Source: Acidobacteriota bacterium
GTDB taxonomy: Bacteria > Acidobacteriota > Blastocatellia > Pyrinomonadales > Pyrinomonadaceae
Length of the DNA stretch: 32,846 nt
NCBI GenBank assembly: GCA_019639135.1
Contig: JAHBSL010000031.1
Coordinates: 1 to 32,846 of the forward strand
Reading direction: 5' to 3'
The notes under the pieces were generated by a model. That model made no database searches, was not told the DNA's origin, and saw only the letters and a list, made by a program, of their open reading frames with translations. The translations under genes were made by a program, and so were the position numbers. Shown piece by piece: positions 8,656 through 17,300 of the stretch (position 1 is its first letter; every line of letters begins with the position of its first letter).

Positions 8656-9831
8656 TCAAACACCCACTTCGGGATACGGAAAGTCCTCCGCCGGAGGCGA
8701 AGCGTTGTCAGCGAACCTTTTGTATGACCTGTCACAAGCCGCATACCCCCAGTTGATCAGCCGCATTTGAAGATCGTCTGAGAGTTTTTTTAGGCGGGTT
8801 CCCACGCTGGCCAATTCGCGAGTCTTCTCTGGGGGGGTCTGCAGAGAGTACGTCTGGCCCGAAGAATCTGAGTACTCATCTTCAATCGACCAATACGCAC
8901 CCGTCCGCGTACGATTTGGGGGTGACAACGATCCGATTACATGTCTCTTCCGTAAGCTACGAACCTGATTATCGATAGTCATTAGTACTCGAAAGGTGTG
9001 CCTGAACCAATCACTTCCAGGTCGAGGATTTCCGTCAAACCCGCTTCCCGCATCGCTGACCAAAATCGTTTTGTATCGTTTCCATGCGGTTTCTAGCCCC
9101 AGATTGTCATAGACGCCGCCATCTGTCAGGACAAGCCGTTGCTGATACTCACGAAGTTCAAGGTCGTCGCCAGAACCCTTAACAAACTGCTTTGAATCAA
9201 AGGTAAGGATCATCGGTGAGAGAACAGGCGGAAAAGCCGAAGACGCAGCAACCGCGACAGCAACTTCAATCCTTGGGTTTTCTATTTTGCCAACACGGTA
9301 GTCCCAGAGATAAGGCTTCGAGAAGCGGCATAGCACCCCCGACTGGACATTCGTGGCATTAAAAATAAATCTCGGCTCATCTGGAAGATCCTGGAGGTTT
9401 GAATTCGCGAAAAGGTGGCGCCGATACGAAGCTGCAATTCGATTTCCGGCACCGAACAAACCAACGACAGATCCGAGAACCGCCCAGCGATCAATCGTGC
9501 GGGAAGCCAGCCCACGAATTGGTTTGATCACTGAGTCTTCAAAAGAGCCGTGCGAACCAGTGTCGGGATAGAGTTGTTTCCAAGATAGAGCAAGAACTCC
9601 CGCTGATATTGACCCTCCGGAAACCGAGGAAATCCTCTTGAGCTTACCGAGGACTCGAAGATCATGAAGTCGCCATAGCACCCCAGCGTGAAAGAGCATT
9701 GCCCGGTAGCCGCCGCCTGAAAGACACAATGCGGTTCCGTCTTCAGGAGATCTTCCGGCGTCCGCCGGTATCAAGTGCACCGGTTCACTGCAAATCTGCA
9801 TTCCAGATGTCCTTAGGTCATTCTCTTTCAT
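8656..9831 (-). CDS. Patatin-like phospholipase
   Basis: Patatin-like enzymes hydrolyse acyl chains from membrane lipids with a Ser-Asp dyad. The oxyanion loop is LCLSGGGYRAM (residues 35-45), the nucleophile elbow is SSVSGGS with Ser71, and the Asp is in VLTDGGVYDNLG. The elbow has Ser where the usual G-x-S-x-G motif has its first Gly, a variation to note. I place the start at ATG 9831, which overlaps the upstream gene by 14 bases; an internal ATG at 9801 with AAGGA upstream is a good alternative. A longer frame from 9924 would overlap the upstream gene by 107 bases and is less likely. There is no signal peptide, so it would act from the cytoplasm. Patatins (e.g. CapV) are known membrane-damaging effectors in antiphage systems, but no nucleotide cyclase is present here. 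Confidence 0.88.
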   Translation of the reverse strand: MKENDLRTSGMQICSEPVHLIPADAGRSPEDGTALCLSGGGYRAMLFHAGVLWRLHDLRVLGKLKRISSVSGGSISAGVLALSWKQLYPDTGSHGSFEDSVIKPIRGLASRTIDRWAVLGSVVGLFGAGNRIAASYRRHLFANSNLQDLPDEPRFIFNATNVQSGVLCRFSKPYLWDYRVGKIENPRIEVAVAVAASSAFPPVLSPMILTFDSKQFVKGSGDDLELREYQQRLVLTDGGVYDNLGLETAWKRYKTILVSDAGSGFDGNPRPGSDWFRHTFRVLMTIDNQVRSLRKRHVIGSLSPPNRTRTGAYWSIEDEYSDSSGQTYSLQTPPEKTRELASVGTRLKKLSDDLQMRLINWGYAACDRSYKRFADNASPPAEDFPYPEVGV

Positions 9832-10357
9832 AAGGATTTTCAGTCGGCAGAAAGGTACTGCTGATATTTCTTGCCGCTGCGATGAGGGCGAGAATTCTGG
9901 CCTTGGCGCTCGTTCCCGTTGCACTCATCTCATCAACTAGTGCCTCTAATTCATCAATCGTTTTTGTTCCGTTTTCAATCGCGTTTTTAATCTGTAACAA
10001 AAACTCGGCATCATCATTGCCCTTTTCGATTTCATCTTTTAGCTCGCGCAACAGTTCTGGCACGGCAACATTCCGATTTCGAATCGCCTGAATCAGTTCG
10101 CTCACACTCTTTGAAGTGAATGCCTCGTCGAGTTTCCGGGCCCACCTTCTAAGATCATTGAACTCTTCTAAATCGGCTTCTACCAATTTGTTTCGAAAAG
10201 TTCCCAAAATTTCTCTTAGTCTCGGCCGATCCGCGTTGCCCGAAACCCCCAAGACTTCGACAAAATCGTCGTAAACACTAAAATAGTCGAACGGGTTAGA
10301 ACTACCGTCATCGAGATTTAACCCGCGGATCTTTGTCTCTAGTTGACCGAGTGTCAT
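9818..10357 (-). CDS. Small helical protein of unknown function
   Basis: I do not recognise this 179-residue protein. It is predicted to be mostly helical and charged: MTLGQLETKIRGLNLDD opens it, followed by acidic/basic heptad-like stretches (LLRELKDEIEKGNDDAEFLL, IDELEALVDEM). No cysteines, signal peptide or membrane segment are visible. It sits between the lipoprotein gene (20 bases upstream) and the patatin gene (14-base overlap), so it is in the middle of the operon. A regulatory, adaptor or inhibitor role for the neighbouring phospholipase is possible, but this is inferred from position only. Confidence 0.75.
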   Translation of the reverse strand: MTLGQLETKIRGLNLDDGSSNPFDYFSVYDDFVEVLGVSGNADRPRLREILGTFRNKLVEADLEEFNDLRRWARKLDEAFTSKSVSELIQAIRNRNVAVPELLRELKDEIEKGNDDAEFLLQIKNAIENGTKTIDELEALVDEMSATGTSAKARILALIAAARNISSTFLPTENPYERE

Positions 10358-10377
10358 AGATTTGCCTCCCTAGGCTT

Positions 10378-12012
10378 TTAGTCGGTTTCGTCCGTTTCTA
10401 AGGCCGCCCAGATTTCCTTAACCTTTGCCGCCAGCGTTGCCACCGATAAAGTTTTCTTCGTGTTGACCGTTACGCGCAGATTGGCGTGTGTCGCAGCCCA
10501 CGTGTTGAGTGCGCTGCTACTCGAAACCAAAAGTTTGTCGAGTTTCTTCTGACTAGTACGAATCGCCCCCAACTCTGTGTTGATACGGTCGAAGTCCGGC
10601 TTGATGCGCTCCCTTTCGGTGAGATATCTTTCATTCTCGTTGAACAAATCAACCACCCGAGCATTCAGAACCGTTTCGATCAAACCGTTGCCGTGATCAA
10701 ACTGGCTTTTCGATATCCGATTGATAATTTCGGTAAGTTCGTTGCGGTCGCCTAAACACGACATGCAAGTGATAAACTGCATCATACCCGCGCACTTGGT
10801 TTTCGCCGGTCGACCGTTTATTGCGGGCGCGTCACATTCAGAGATTTTCGCCTCCAAATCCGTTATTATCTGACTATCCAGCCGGTAGATCGAACTCAAC
10901 TTAAATCTGAGAGTCTGCTTGTAGTTGCTGATGCGCTTTTCGGTTTGTGTCTTTTCCTCACCGCTGGATCGCAATAGTTTGAAATCTTCCTCTTTGATTT
11001 TCGACAAGTAAGTTTTGTAGTCGAGTATGTGCGTAATTTCTCTTTGAACGCGGGTGTTGTAGTTGTCAATGCCTTGATACAAATTAAAAGTCGTCCGGTT
11101 GTTCTCGATGAAATTGCGCTCGGTAAGACTGGCAACGTCCTGGTTAATACGCCGTAAATCCTGCATTGTGAATATCAATAGATCAATCACTCCGCAACCG
11201 GCTTGATTAAGCTCATCGGAAACTTCTCTTTCGGCCTTCTTAAATTCAGGAGCGAGTACCGTTATCAGGAATTCCTTCTTAGCACTTTCGTCCTCCAGTT
11301 TTTGGTAATTCGGGGCTTTTTCGACATCGCTAATGAGGCTTTTTTGTTTTTCGGCATACCGTCGGCCAATGCTTTCGATTGCCGACTTTTTGTCGATTGT
11401 GCATACCTTTTTATACTCAGTGATTGTCTTTGCTTTTCCGTCAATCAAAACCTCGCGGTTGACTTCTCTAATTTTTCCTTCGACAAGTTCCGCCGCAGCA
11501 TTGACTCTATTTCTGAAACTCTTCGCCGTTCTAAACTGTTCGGCAGCGGCGATAACTCCGGTGCCTATTCTTAAGGCCATTTCTGGGAGTTCAAGAGCCG
11601 CGGTCGGCGGGGCAATGACAAGCTTCGAGGCGGATGACACTAGATTATCAACTGCACCGACCAAGGCTTTCGAGTTTTCGGCACTCTTCCTGTTAGCTTG
11701 TCTGAGAGTATTCAGAGCGTCGAGATACGAGTCGAGCGCATCAAGCGTCTCCAACGTCTGCTGCATCGCAGTGTTATAGCTTTTACTGTGCTTCTTAAAA
11801 TCGGCGATCGTCTGCGGCTCAAAAAGACCGTCATTCTCAGCCGCGGTTTTCAGTGCGTCGCCAGTATCTTTAACGCCCTTTCGAATGCCACGTGTCATTT
11901 CTGCCGATTGAGTCGTGAATTCGGAAATATCGGGAACATCACAGCCCGTAAGAAAGACTGAAATGAGCAAGATCCCTGCAACAGTTTTTGAAAAACACTC
12001 TTTATTTAACAC
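10378..12012 (-). CDS. Coiled-coil lipoprotein heading the patatin/peptidase/MBL operon
   Basis: This 544-residue protein starts at GTG 12012. A perfect GGAGG lies 6 bases upstream, and the start gives a clean lipoprotein signal: VLNKECFSK, a hydrophobic stretch, then lipobox L-T-G-C with Cys24. A longer frame from 12108 adds 32 residues that do not look like a signal peptide. The residue after the Cys is Asp, which in enterobacteria retains lipoproteins at the inner membrane; whether this holds in Acidobacteria is not known. The body is almost entirely helical and rich in Lys/Glu, with long coiled-coil stretches and one four-cysteine cluster (ECDAP, TKCAG, TCMSC). I recognise no family. As first gene of the operon it may anchor or sense at the membrane. 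Confidence 0.8.
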   Translation of the reverse strand: MLNKECFSKTVAGILLISVFLTGCDVPDISEFTTQSAEMTRGIRKGVKDTGDALKTAAENDGLFEPQTIADFKKHSKSYNTAMQQTLETLDALDSYLDALNTLRQANRKSAENSKALVGAVDNLVSSASKLVIAPPTAALELPEMALRIGTGVIAAAEQFRTAKSFRNRVNAAAELVEGKIREVNREVLIDGKAKTITEYKKVCTIDKKSAIESIGRRYAEKQKSLISDVEKAPNYQKLEDESAKKEFLITVLAPEFKKAEREVSDELNQAGCGVIDLLIFTMQDLRRINQDVASLTERNFIENNRTTFNLYQGIDNYNTRVQREITHILDYKTYLSKIKEEDFKLLRSSGEEKTQTEKRISNYKQTLRFKLSSIYRLDSQIITDLEAKISECDAPAINGRPAKTKCAGMMQFITCMSCLGDRNELTEIINRISKSQFDHGNGLIETVLNARVVDLFNENERYLTERERIKPDFDRINTELGAIRTSQKKLDKLLVSSSSALNTWAATHANLRVTVNTKKTLSVATLAAKVKEIWAALETDETD

Positions 12013-12613
12013 TCGCGCCTCCGAATTGTTTGAGATGGAATTGCTGTTTCGACAAGCAGTATCTACCGCATTGACGATCCGCAATCTCTCTTGCCGACGT
12101 TCCGCCAACGCGACCCTATCACCCTTGACGCATGGTCAAGATTCTTAACCCTCGCGCGTAAATATCGCGCTCGCCGCAAATGCCGCCTCGGGGCATGTTT
12201 CAGCCCTCTGCAGTTTCACGAAATTATGGGCACTCACGCGTTGGAACCGGGAGAATCAGAAGGTGATCAGCCTTTGGATAGACCTGGTTTCAAGCCGAAA
12301 AGGTTAAGGGCCAAGGTTGGGGGATCAAAAAGCAATCCTCGAACCGCTTAAAAATGTGAAAGCAACTGCTTGACTTTGGGCGGAATGATACACCCGAAAA
12401 TTCAGAAGTCAAGAACTTTTTTTACTTTCGAGAAAAAAAGTTCAAATGTTCCGAAATCAAAGGTGTGAGCTAACTAACTTTGTTGGGGCCGCGCCAGTAA
12501 CGTTTGTGATCATCACAGGCCGATACCGTAAGAACCGCATCGAACAGTGGACATCTCATCTGCTATTCCTACCGGACATATGATGTGCTAGAGACACATT
12601 GGAAAAAAAGTTA
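12013..12613. other. Non-coding upstream region of the minus-strand operon, with an AT hairpin
   Basis: No convincing gene is present. A perfect 11-bp inverted repeat (12413-12423 and 12433-12443; arms GAACTTTTTTT / AAAAAAAGTTC, 9-base loop) lies mid-region and could be a bidirectional terminator or a protein-binding site. The promoter of the minus-strand operon should lie between about 12030 and 12200, but I cannot pick one with confidence. Confidence 0.5.
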
Positions 12614-12643
12614 TTGACACTTGATCGGGGTCCGTGGTAGTTT
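12614..12643 (+). promoter_or_regulatory. Sigma-70-type promoter for the leader / VCBS-RHS operon
   Basis: A perfect TTGACA (12614-12619) is followed after 18 bases by TAGTTT (12638-12643). Transcription would begin near 12650, about 490 bases before the VCBS protein start, leaving a long structured leader. Confidence 0.55.
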
Positions 12644-12649
12644 TCTCGG

Positions 12650-12977
12650 CAAGCTATTTTCGTTTTTCTGGCCGTGCCTTGGTGCGGCGATCATTCGGAG
12701 AGGTTCCGGATGCTTAGCTGGGGTATCCCGCATTTTCAGCTAGATGGTTTTACGTTTCTTCCCAAGTTCAAGAGTTCAAGAAGGATCTTCCACCGGGATT
12801 CACGAGTTGGTGTGTGCCTTTTCGATAGCACGGCCGCCCGGCTCCGAGCAGTCCGGGTGCGAGGCATCCGTAAGCGAAAGTCGTTCGGCGAAACGAGCGA
12901 GCAGCGAAAACACGAGAGAAGTTCGACCATAAATGAATGAGCCGGCCGGTAATTGGCGTTACCGACCGGCTTTCTTG
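12650..12977 (+). ncRNA. Candidate structured leader RNA upstream of the VCBS-RHS operon
   Basis: Between the promoter and a terminator-like hairpin lies about 330 bases of non-coding, GC-rich sequence with several potential stems: TAGCTG (12715-12720) with CAGCTA (12737-12742), a CCCGG/CCGGG pair around 12838-12862, and the final terminator stem. I recognise no riboswitch class, and the c-di-GMP (GEMM) core motifs are absent. It could be an attenuated leader or an independent small RNA. Confidence 0.4.
12942..12977 (+). terminator. Hairpin with T-rich tail (terminator or attenuator)
   Basis: Two 12-base arms (12942-12953 and 12960-12971) pair with one mismatch around the 6-base loop TTGGCG and are followed by TTTCTT. 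It is placed between the promoter at 12614 and the gene at 13138, so it would end a short RNA or attenuate the operon. Confidence 0.65.
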
Positions 12978-13005
12978 GTTCATAGAACGGGACCCGAGGG
13001 TTCCG

Positions 13006-13034
13006 TAGTATGCCCCCAGACAAGCGCATACTAC
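13006..13034 (+). repeat. Second perfect hairpin in the leader
   Basis: GTAGTATGC (13006-13014) and GCATACTAC (13026-13034) form a perfect 9-bp stem with an 11-base loop. No T-tract follows, so it is not a standard terminator. It lies about 100 bases before the VCBS gene. Confidence 0.6.
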
Positions 13035-13137
13035 ACCCAGAAGTCCCCAAAAATCAACATACGACCGCCGCTGGGCGGCCATCCGGCCCTTGCCAAAAGG
13101 GCTCGGTCTGGCCATCCACATGAGAGAGGTTCACCTG

Positions 13138-14352
13138 ATGTCAAGATCGAAGAGTTCAAAGCGGACGAAGCAGACGGCGATCGACGCACCGACAGCCGAG
13201 CCGACCGTTACACACGAAGCCGCAGCCGGAGCGACGAGCTCCGTGATCCGCTACTTTCGGCAGCGTCTCTGGCTTGTTGGTGTCTTGCTTCTGCTCGTCG
13301 CCGGTGTTGCCGGTGCCACGCTCAAGTACATGGAAGAGGACGCCCGGCGGCAGAACGCGATGAAGCCGCGTGACCGCTCGCTGCTTTCGGCGATCAATCC
13401 CTATGTGACGAGCCCGAGCCCGACGCCGACCCCGCAGCTCTCGAAGGAGTACATCTACGCGGGTTCGCGGCTGCTGGCGGTCGAGGATGCTAACGCCAAC
13501 GCCGCACAGCCTGCCGATCTTGCCGTCTGGCGGCGGACGACCGGCACCTGGTGGGTGCTTGGCGGGACGGGTTCGCAGCAGACCTCGTTCCAATGGGGCG
13601 GGAGCGGAGACGAACCGGTCCCGGGCGACTTTGACGGCGACGGCAAGACGGACTTCTCGATTTATAGAGAATCGACCGGCGAGTGGTGGATCTATCGCTC
13701 ATCCGACAACACCTCGACGACTCTCGCCTTTGGACAGACCAACGACCTGCCCGCGGTTGGTGACTACGATGGCGACGGCCGCTCGGATGCCGCACTTTAC
13801 CGGCCATCGAACGGCACCTGGTACATCACCCGTAGCTCGGACAATACGAACTATCAGGTCCAGTTCGGGCTCTCGAGCGACACGCCTGCACCGGGCGACT
13901 TTGACGGCGATGGCAAGGCCGACATCGCCGTTTACCGCAGCTCGAACACAACGTTCTACACCTATCGCAGCTCGGACCTGACCGTCGCGACCACCAACAT
14001 CAACTCGACCGGCACACCCGTCCCGGCCGATTACGACGGCGACGGCAAGGCCAACTACGCCGTCAGAAGCGGAGCCGACTGGATCATCATGAATGCTGCC
14101 GGGACCTCGACCACGACTACCGCCTGGCAGCAGTCCGGCGACGTTGCCGTCCACAACGACTACGACGGCGACGGCATCGTTGACATCGCCGTCTGGCGCG
14201 ACTCCAACGGCACCTGGTACATCCGCCAAAGCTCAAAACTTGGCGTCTCGGGCCAGACGCCCACACAGAACAATCCCAACCCGAACGAACTCCGCTCAAC
14301 ATCTTGGGGCACCACCGGAGATATTCCCGTCCCTACTTTTTATCAGAGGTAG
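13138..14352 (+). CDS. Membrane-anchored FG-GAP/VCBS-repeat protein
   Basis: This 404-residue protein has a basic N-terminus, one membrane helix (WLVGVLLLLVAGVAGATL, about residues 45-62) and a short linker with SPTPTPQ. A segment YIYAGSRLLAVED, as seen next to RHS ends, comes next, then five repeats with calcium-binding loops of the DxDxDG type (DFDGDGKTD, DYDGDGRSD, DFDGDGKAD, DYDGDGKAN, DYDGDGIVD). These repeats probably build a beta-propeller outside the membrane; the fourth has Asn instead of the final Asp. I chose ATG 13138, preceded by GAGAGAGG, over an in-frame ATG at 13090 that would add a non-signal-like tail. The RHS gene starts 25 bases after its stop with no terminator between, so the two are probably co-transcribed. 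It may help display or export the RHS protein, which is inference. Confidence 0.85.
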   Translation: MSRSKSSKRTKQTAIDAPTAEPTVTHEAAAGATSSVIRYFRQRLWLVGVLLLLVAGVAGATLKYMEEDARRQNAMKPRDRSLLSAINPYVTSPSPTPTPQLSKEYIYAGSRLLAVEDANANAAQPADLAVWRRTTGTWWVLGGTGSQQTSFQWGGSGDEPVPGDFDGDGKTDFSIYRESTGEWWIYRSSDNTSTTLAFGQTNDLPAVGDYDGDGRSDAALYRPSNGTWYITRSSDNTNYQVQFGLSSDTPAPGDFDGDGKADIAVYRSSNTTFYTYRSSDLTVATTNINSTGTPVPADYDGDGKANYAVRSGADWIIMNAAGTSTTTTAWQQSGDVAVHNDYDGDGIVDIAVWRDSNGTWYIRQSSKLGVSGQTPTQNNPNPNELRSTSWGTTGDIPVPTFYQR

Positions 14353-14377
14353 TCATAAAAAACCTAGACTTAAACTA

Positions 14378-17300
14378 ATGGAAACTACAAAAGCTAAGAA
14401 CTTCTTTTTTTCGTCTGTAACCCCTTTTGTAATTGGATTGCTATTGATCAGTTATGCATCATCGGTCTTCTCACAAGCTAAAGACACCGAGTATACTGCG
14501 GACAAAAATCTTAAATCGTCTGCACGAATCAACCCTTCCACGCTGGCGATGGAGTTTTCGTTGCCACTCGGGCTGTATCCAGGACGAAACGGCAACTCCA
14601 TTCCCGTTACGTATTCCTATTCATCAAAACAGTGGCAGATGGAAATGTTTCGAACATGGATGTGGGGTTCGAGCACAACCATTGATCTCAATGCAATTTT
14701 TGCAAAAAACACAGCGGCTGGTTGGACTTCTAGTCTTCAACCTCCAAGATTAAAAGAGGCAGTGACAATCTACGATGGTGCGGGATTTAAATTCACACCC
14801 ACTTATGCGACGTTCATGCAAATGCCGCAACAGCCGCTAGAATACAATGCTTCGCAGGGCAGCGTCGTCTTGGATTATCACTGTTTCAGAGCTTGCGTTA
14901 ATGTTGAAGGAGAGCCATCTGATTGTGAGCATTTCTGTGAGCCCACATTAATACCGCGAAGTTTCGACGAGCCACCCGGCAACAATAGCGAAAACTTGCG
15001 GCATTTAATAAAAAGGTTTTCTGTGATAATGCCGGACGGTTCGAGCGTCGAATTTCGCAAGGACGATAGTATTTACGTCCTATGCGACAGTAACAATCCC
15101 TCTCCGCCGGGCTGCCTTACAAACTTAAATCAAAATACGAATGGGACATATTTATCAGTTGACGGCTCGGGAAGAAGGTTGGAGATAGGAGAGCTACAAG
15201 CAGACAGTCAATATAGGAATGTATTGTATCTGCCCAACGGTGGAAGCTATTTGTTTTCAGATTCAAATTCTTCGGCAATTCCTTTTGAGCATCCCGCGGA
15301 AAAATTCATTGACGTAAACGGTAATCAGATTAGCTATGACTACACAGGTGTTCATCCGGAGAAAAAAGTTGTTGACACACTAAACAGAGAAATCACAGAC
15401 TATTTACCTCTTAATGGCATTTCACAGAATCAGTCGGTCGGCACACAGACATTCAGTCTAGAAGGGTTAAACGGACAATCATTATCCTACAGTCTGAAAT
15501 GGGAACAGCTAAAAGACCCTAACTGCGATTCTACACCAACACCTGGTTGTGGTAACAGTATTTTAGAAAACGAAGCTCAGGAATTGTTTTACCGAGGCGG
15601 AAACACTTGTGTCGGCAATCACACGGAAACATATGCGCCCGCTCTTTTTCAAAAATACGATTATTCCGAAAGAGTTTGCGCAAAACACACAAGCGAACAT
15701 GCAAAACGATTCAATCCGATTGTGATGTCGGAAATCACCCTGCCGAATGGCAGTAAATACAAATTTAAATACAACGTTTACGGTGAAATTACTCGGATTG
15801 ACTATCCGACCGGCGGTTACGAGAGATTTCGATACGATAAGATTCCGGCAGTGGGTTATGGAGCCGAACCCGTTTATGATCAGACTAACAGAGGTGTGGT
15901 CGAAAGATGGTTAAGTATTGACGGTGTTACCGAAGAACAGCATTGGGAATATTCAGTCAGCGGCTCAACCTACACAACAACGGCTCCATATATCGTTATA
16001 TCAACCGCGCCGGATGGCAGTTATACTGAAAGATATCTGCATTATTCTTCTTCGTCTGAATTCGGGTTCAGTAACACTCTCAGCGGGATGCCTTACGAGG
16101 AGAACGCGTTTGATGCTAGCGGAAATTTGCGTTCTCGGACTCTGACGGATTGGGAGGTTCGTGGGCCTCAAGGTGCAGGTGCTAATCAAAATGCGAAACG
16201 CGATCCACGGGTAAAACGTAGCGTCACCATCATGTTCGAGGTGGGGTCGAGCAGCGCCCTGGCGACGATGACGGTCAATGAGTTTGATGATGCAGGAAGC
16301 ACGGATCCTGAACATTTCTCTCACCTGAACGTCAAACGAACCAAGGGTTATCACTACAAGGTATTAAACGCAACGAACGTGGACGATGAGCAGCTTTCAT
16401 GGGCGACCATTGAAAGCTGGTTCAGTAATGTGCCGATTGCCTCGATCACGGAGACCGATTACTCGTATGATCCCGACTACAAGGCTCGGGGGATTACGAG
16501 CCGGCCGGTTGAGACGCGGGTTTTGAATCCGGCGAACCCGAACGATGTGCTGGCCAAGACACAGTTCGTTTATGACGAGGCGGCTTATTTTGACAACAAT
16601 TACACGACTACGAACTGGGTAGATCCAAACTCGACGCTTCGTGGGAATGTGACGACCACGCGAACCTGGAACAAAGACACCGATACTTGGCTCGAATCCC
16701 ACACGATGTACGACAACTTTGGTAACGTCCGTAAGGTGTGGGATGCGTCGGGCGACGCGACGAAGTTTGTCGAGACCCAGTACGATCCGCTCTACAAATA
16801 CGCCTATCCGACGAAGGTGATCACGCCGGCGCCTGACCCGACGAATACGCATGGGACGAATCAGACCTCGACGGCCGAGACGACTTACGACTTTGCTACC
16901 GGGCTGCCGTTGACGGTGAAGGATGATTTCGGGCAGGTGACGACGACCGAGTACGATGCCGTGCTGCGCCCGTTTCGCGTAAACCCGATCGTTGTTAATG
17001 GAGTTGCGACGGGGCCGATAACCGAAACCATCTATGGCCAACCGGACGCCAACGGCCAGCTTCCTCCGAACCAGCGGTTTGTTAAGGTCCGGAAGCAGAT
17101 CGACGCGAACAACTGGGACGAGGCCACGACCTGGATGGACGGGCTTGGCCGGACGATCAAGACGCAGGCGACGGACAGCCAGGGCGATGTCTTTGTCGAA
17201 ACGTTCTACGATGAATACGGCCGGGTCGAACGGGTGACCAACCCCTATCGGCAGGGCGACACGGTCTATTGGTCAAAGACTGAGTATGACGTTGCCGGGC

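Noticed and set aside
9832..9924. Upstream extension of the patatin to 9924
   Set aside because: It would overlap the preceding gene by 107 bases, and the added residues are low-complexity; ATG 9831 or 9801 is better.
8656..12012. CBASS system
   Set aside because: A patatin effector is present, but no CD-NTase/nucleotide cyclase or ancillary E1/E2 or HORMA gene is found in the operon.
12091..12351. Plus-strand frame of 86 residues
   Set aside because: It overlaps the upstream region of the minus-strand lipoprotein gene, has no ribosome site and no recognisable domain.
12650..12977. c-di-GMP (GEMM) riboswitch
   Set aside because: The leader lacks the conserved core sequences of this class, so only a generic structured leader is reported.
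16397..17041. Arg/Val-rich minus-strand frame
   Set aside because: It is antisense to the RHS shell and has unnatural composition.
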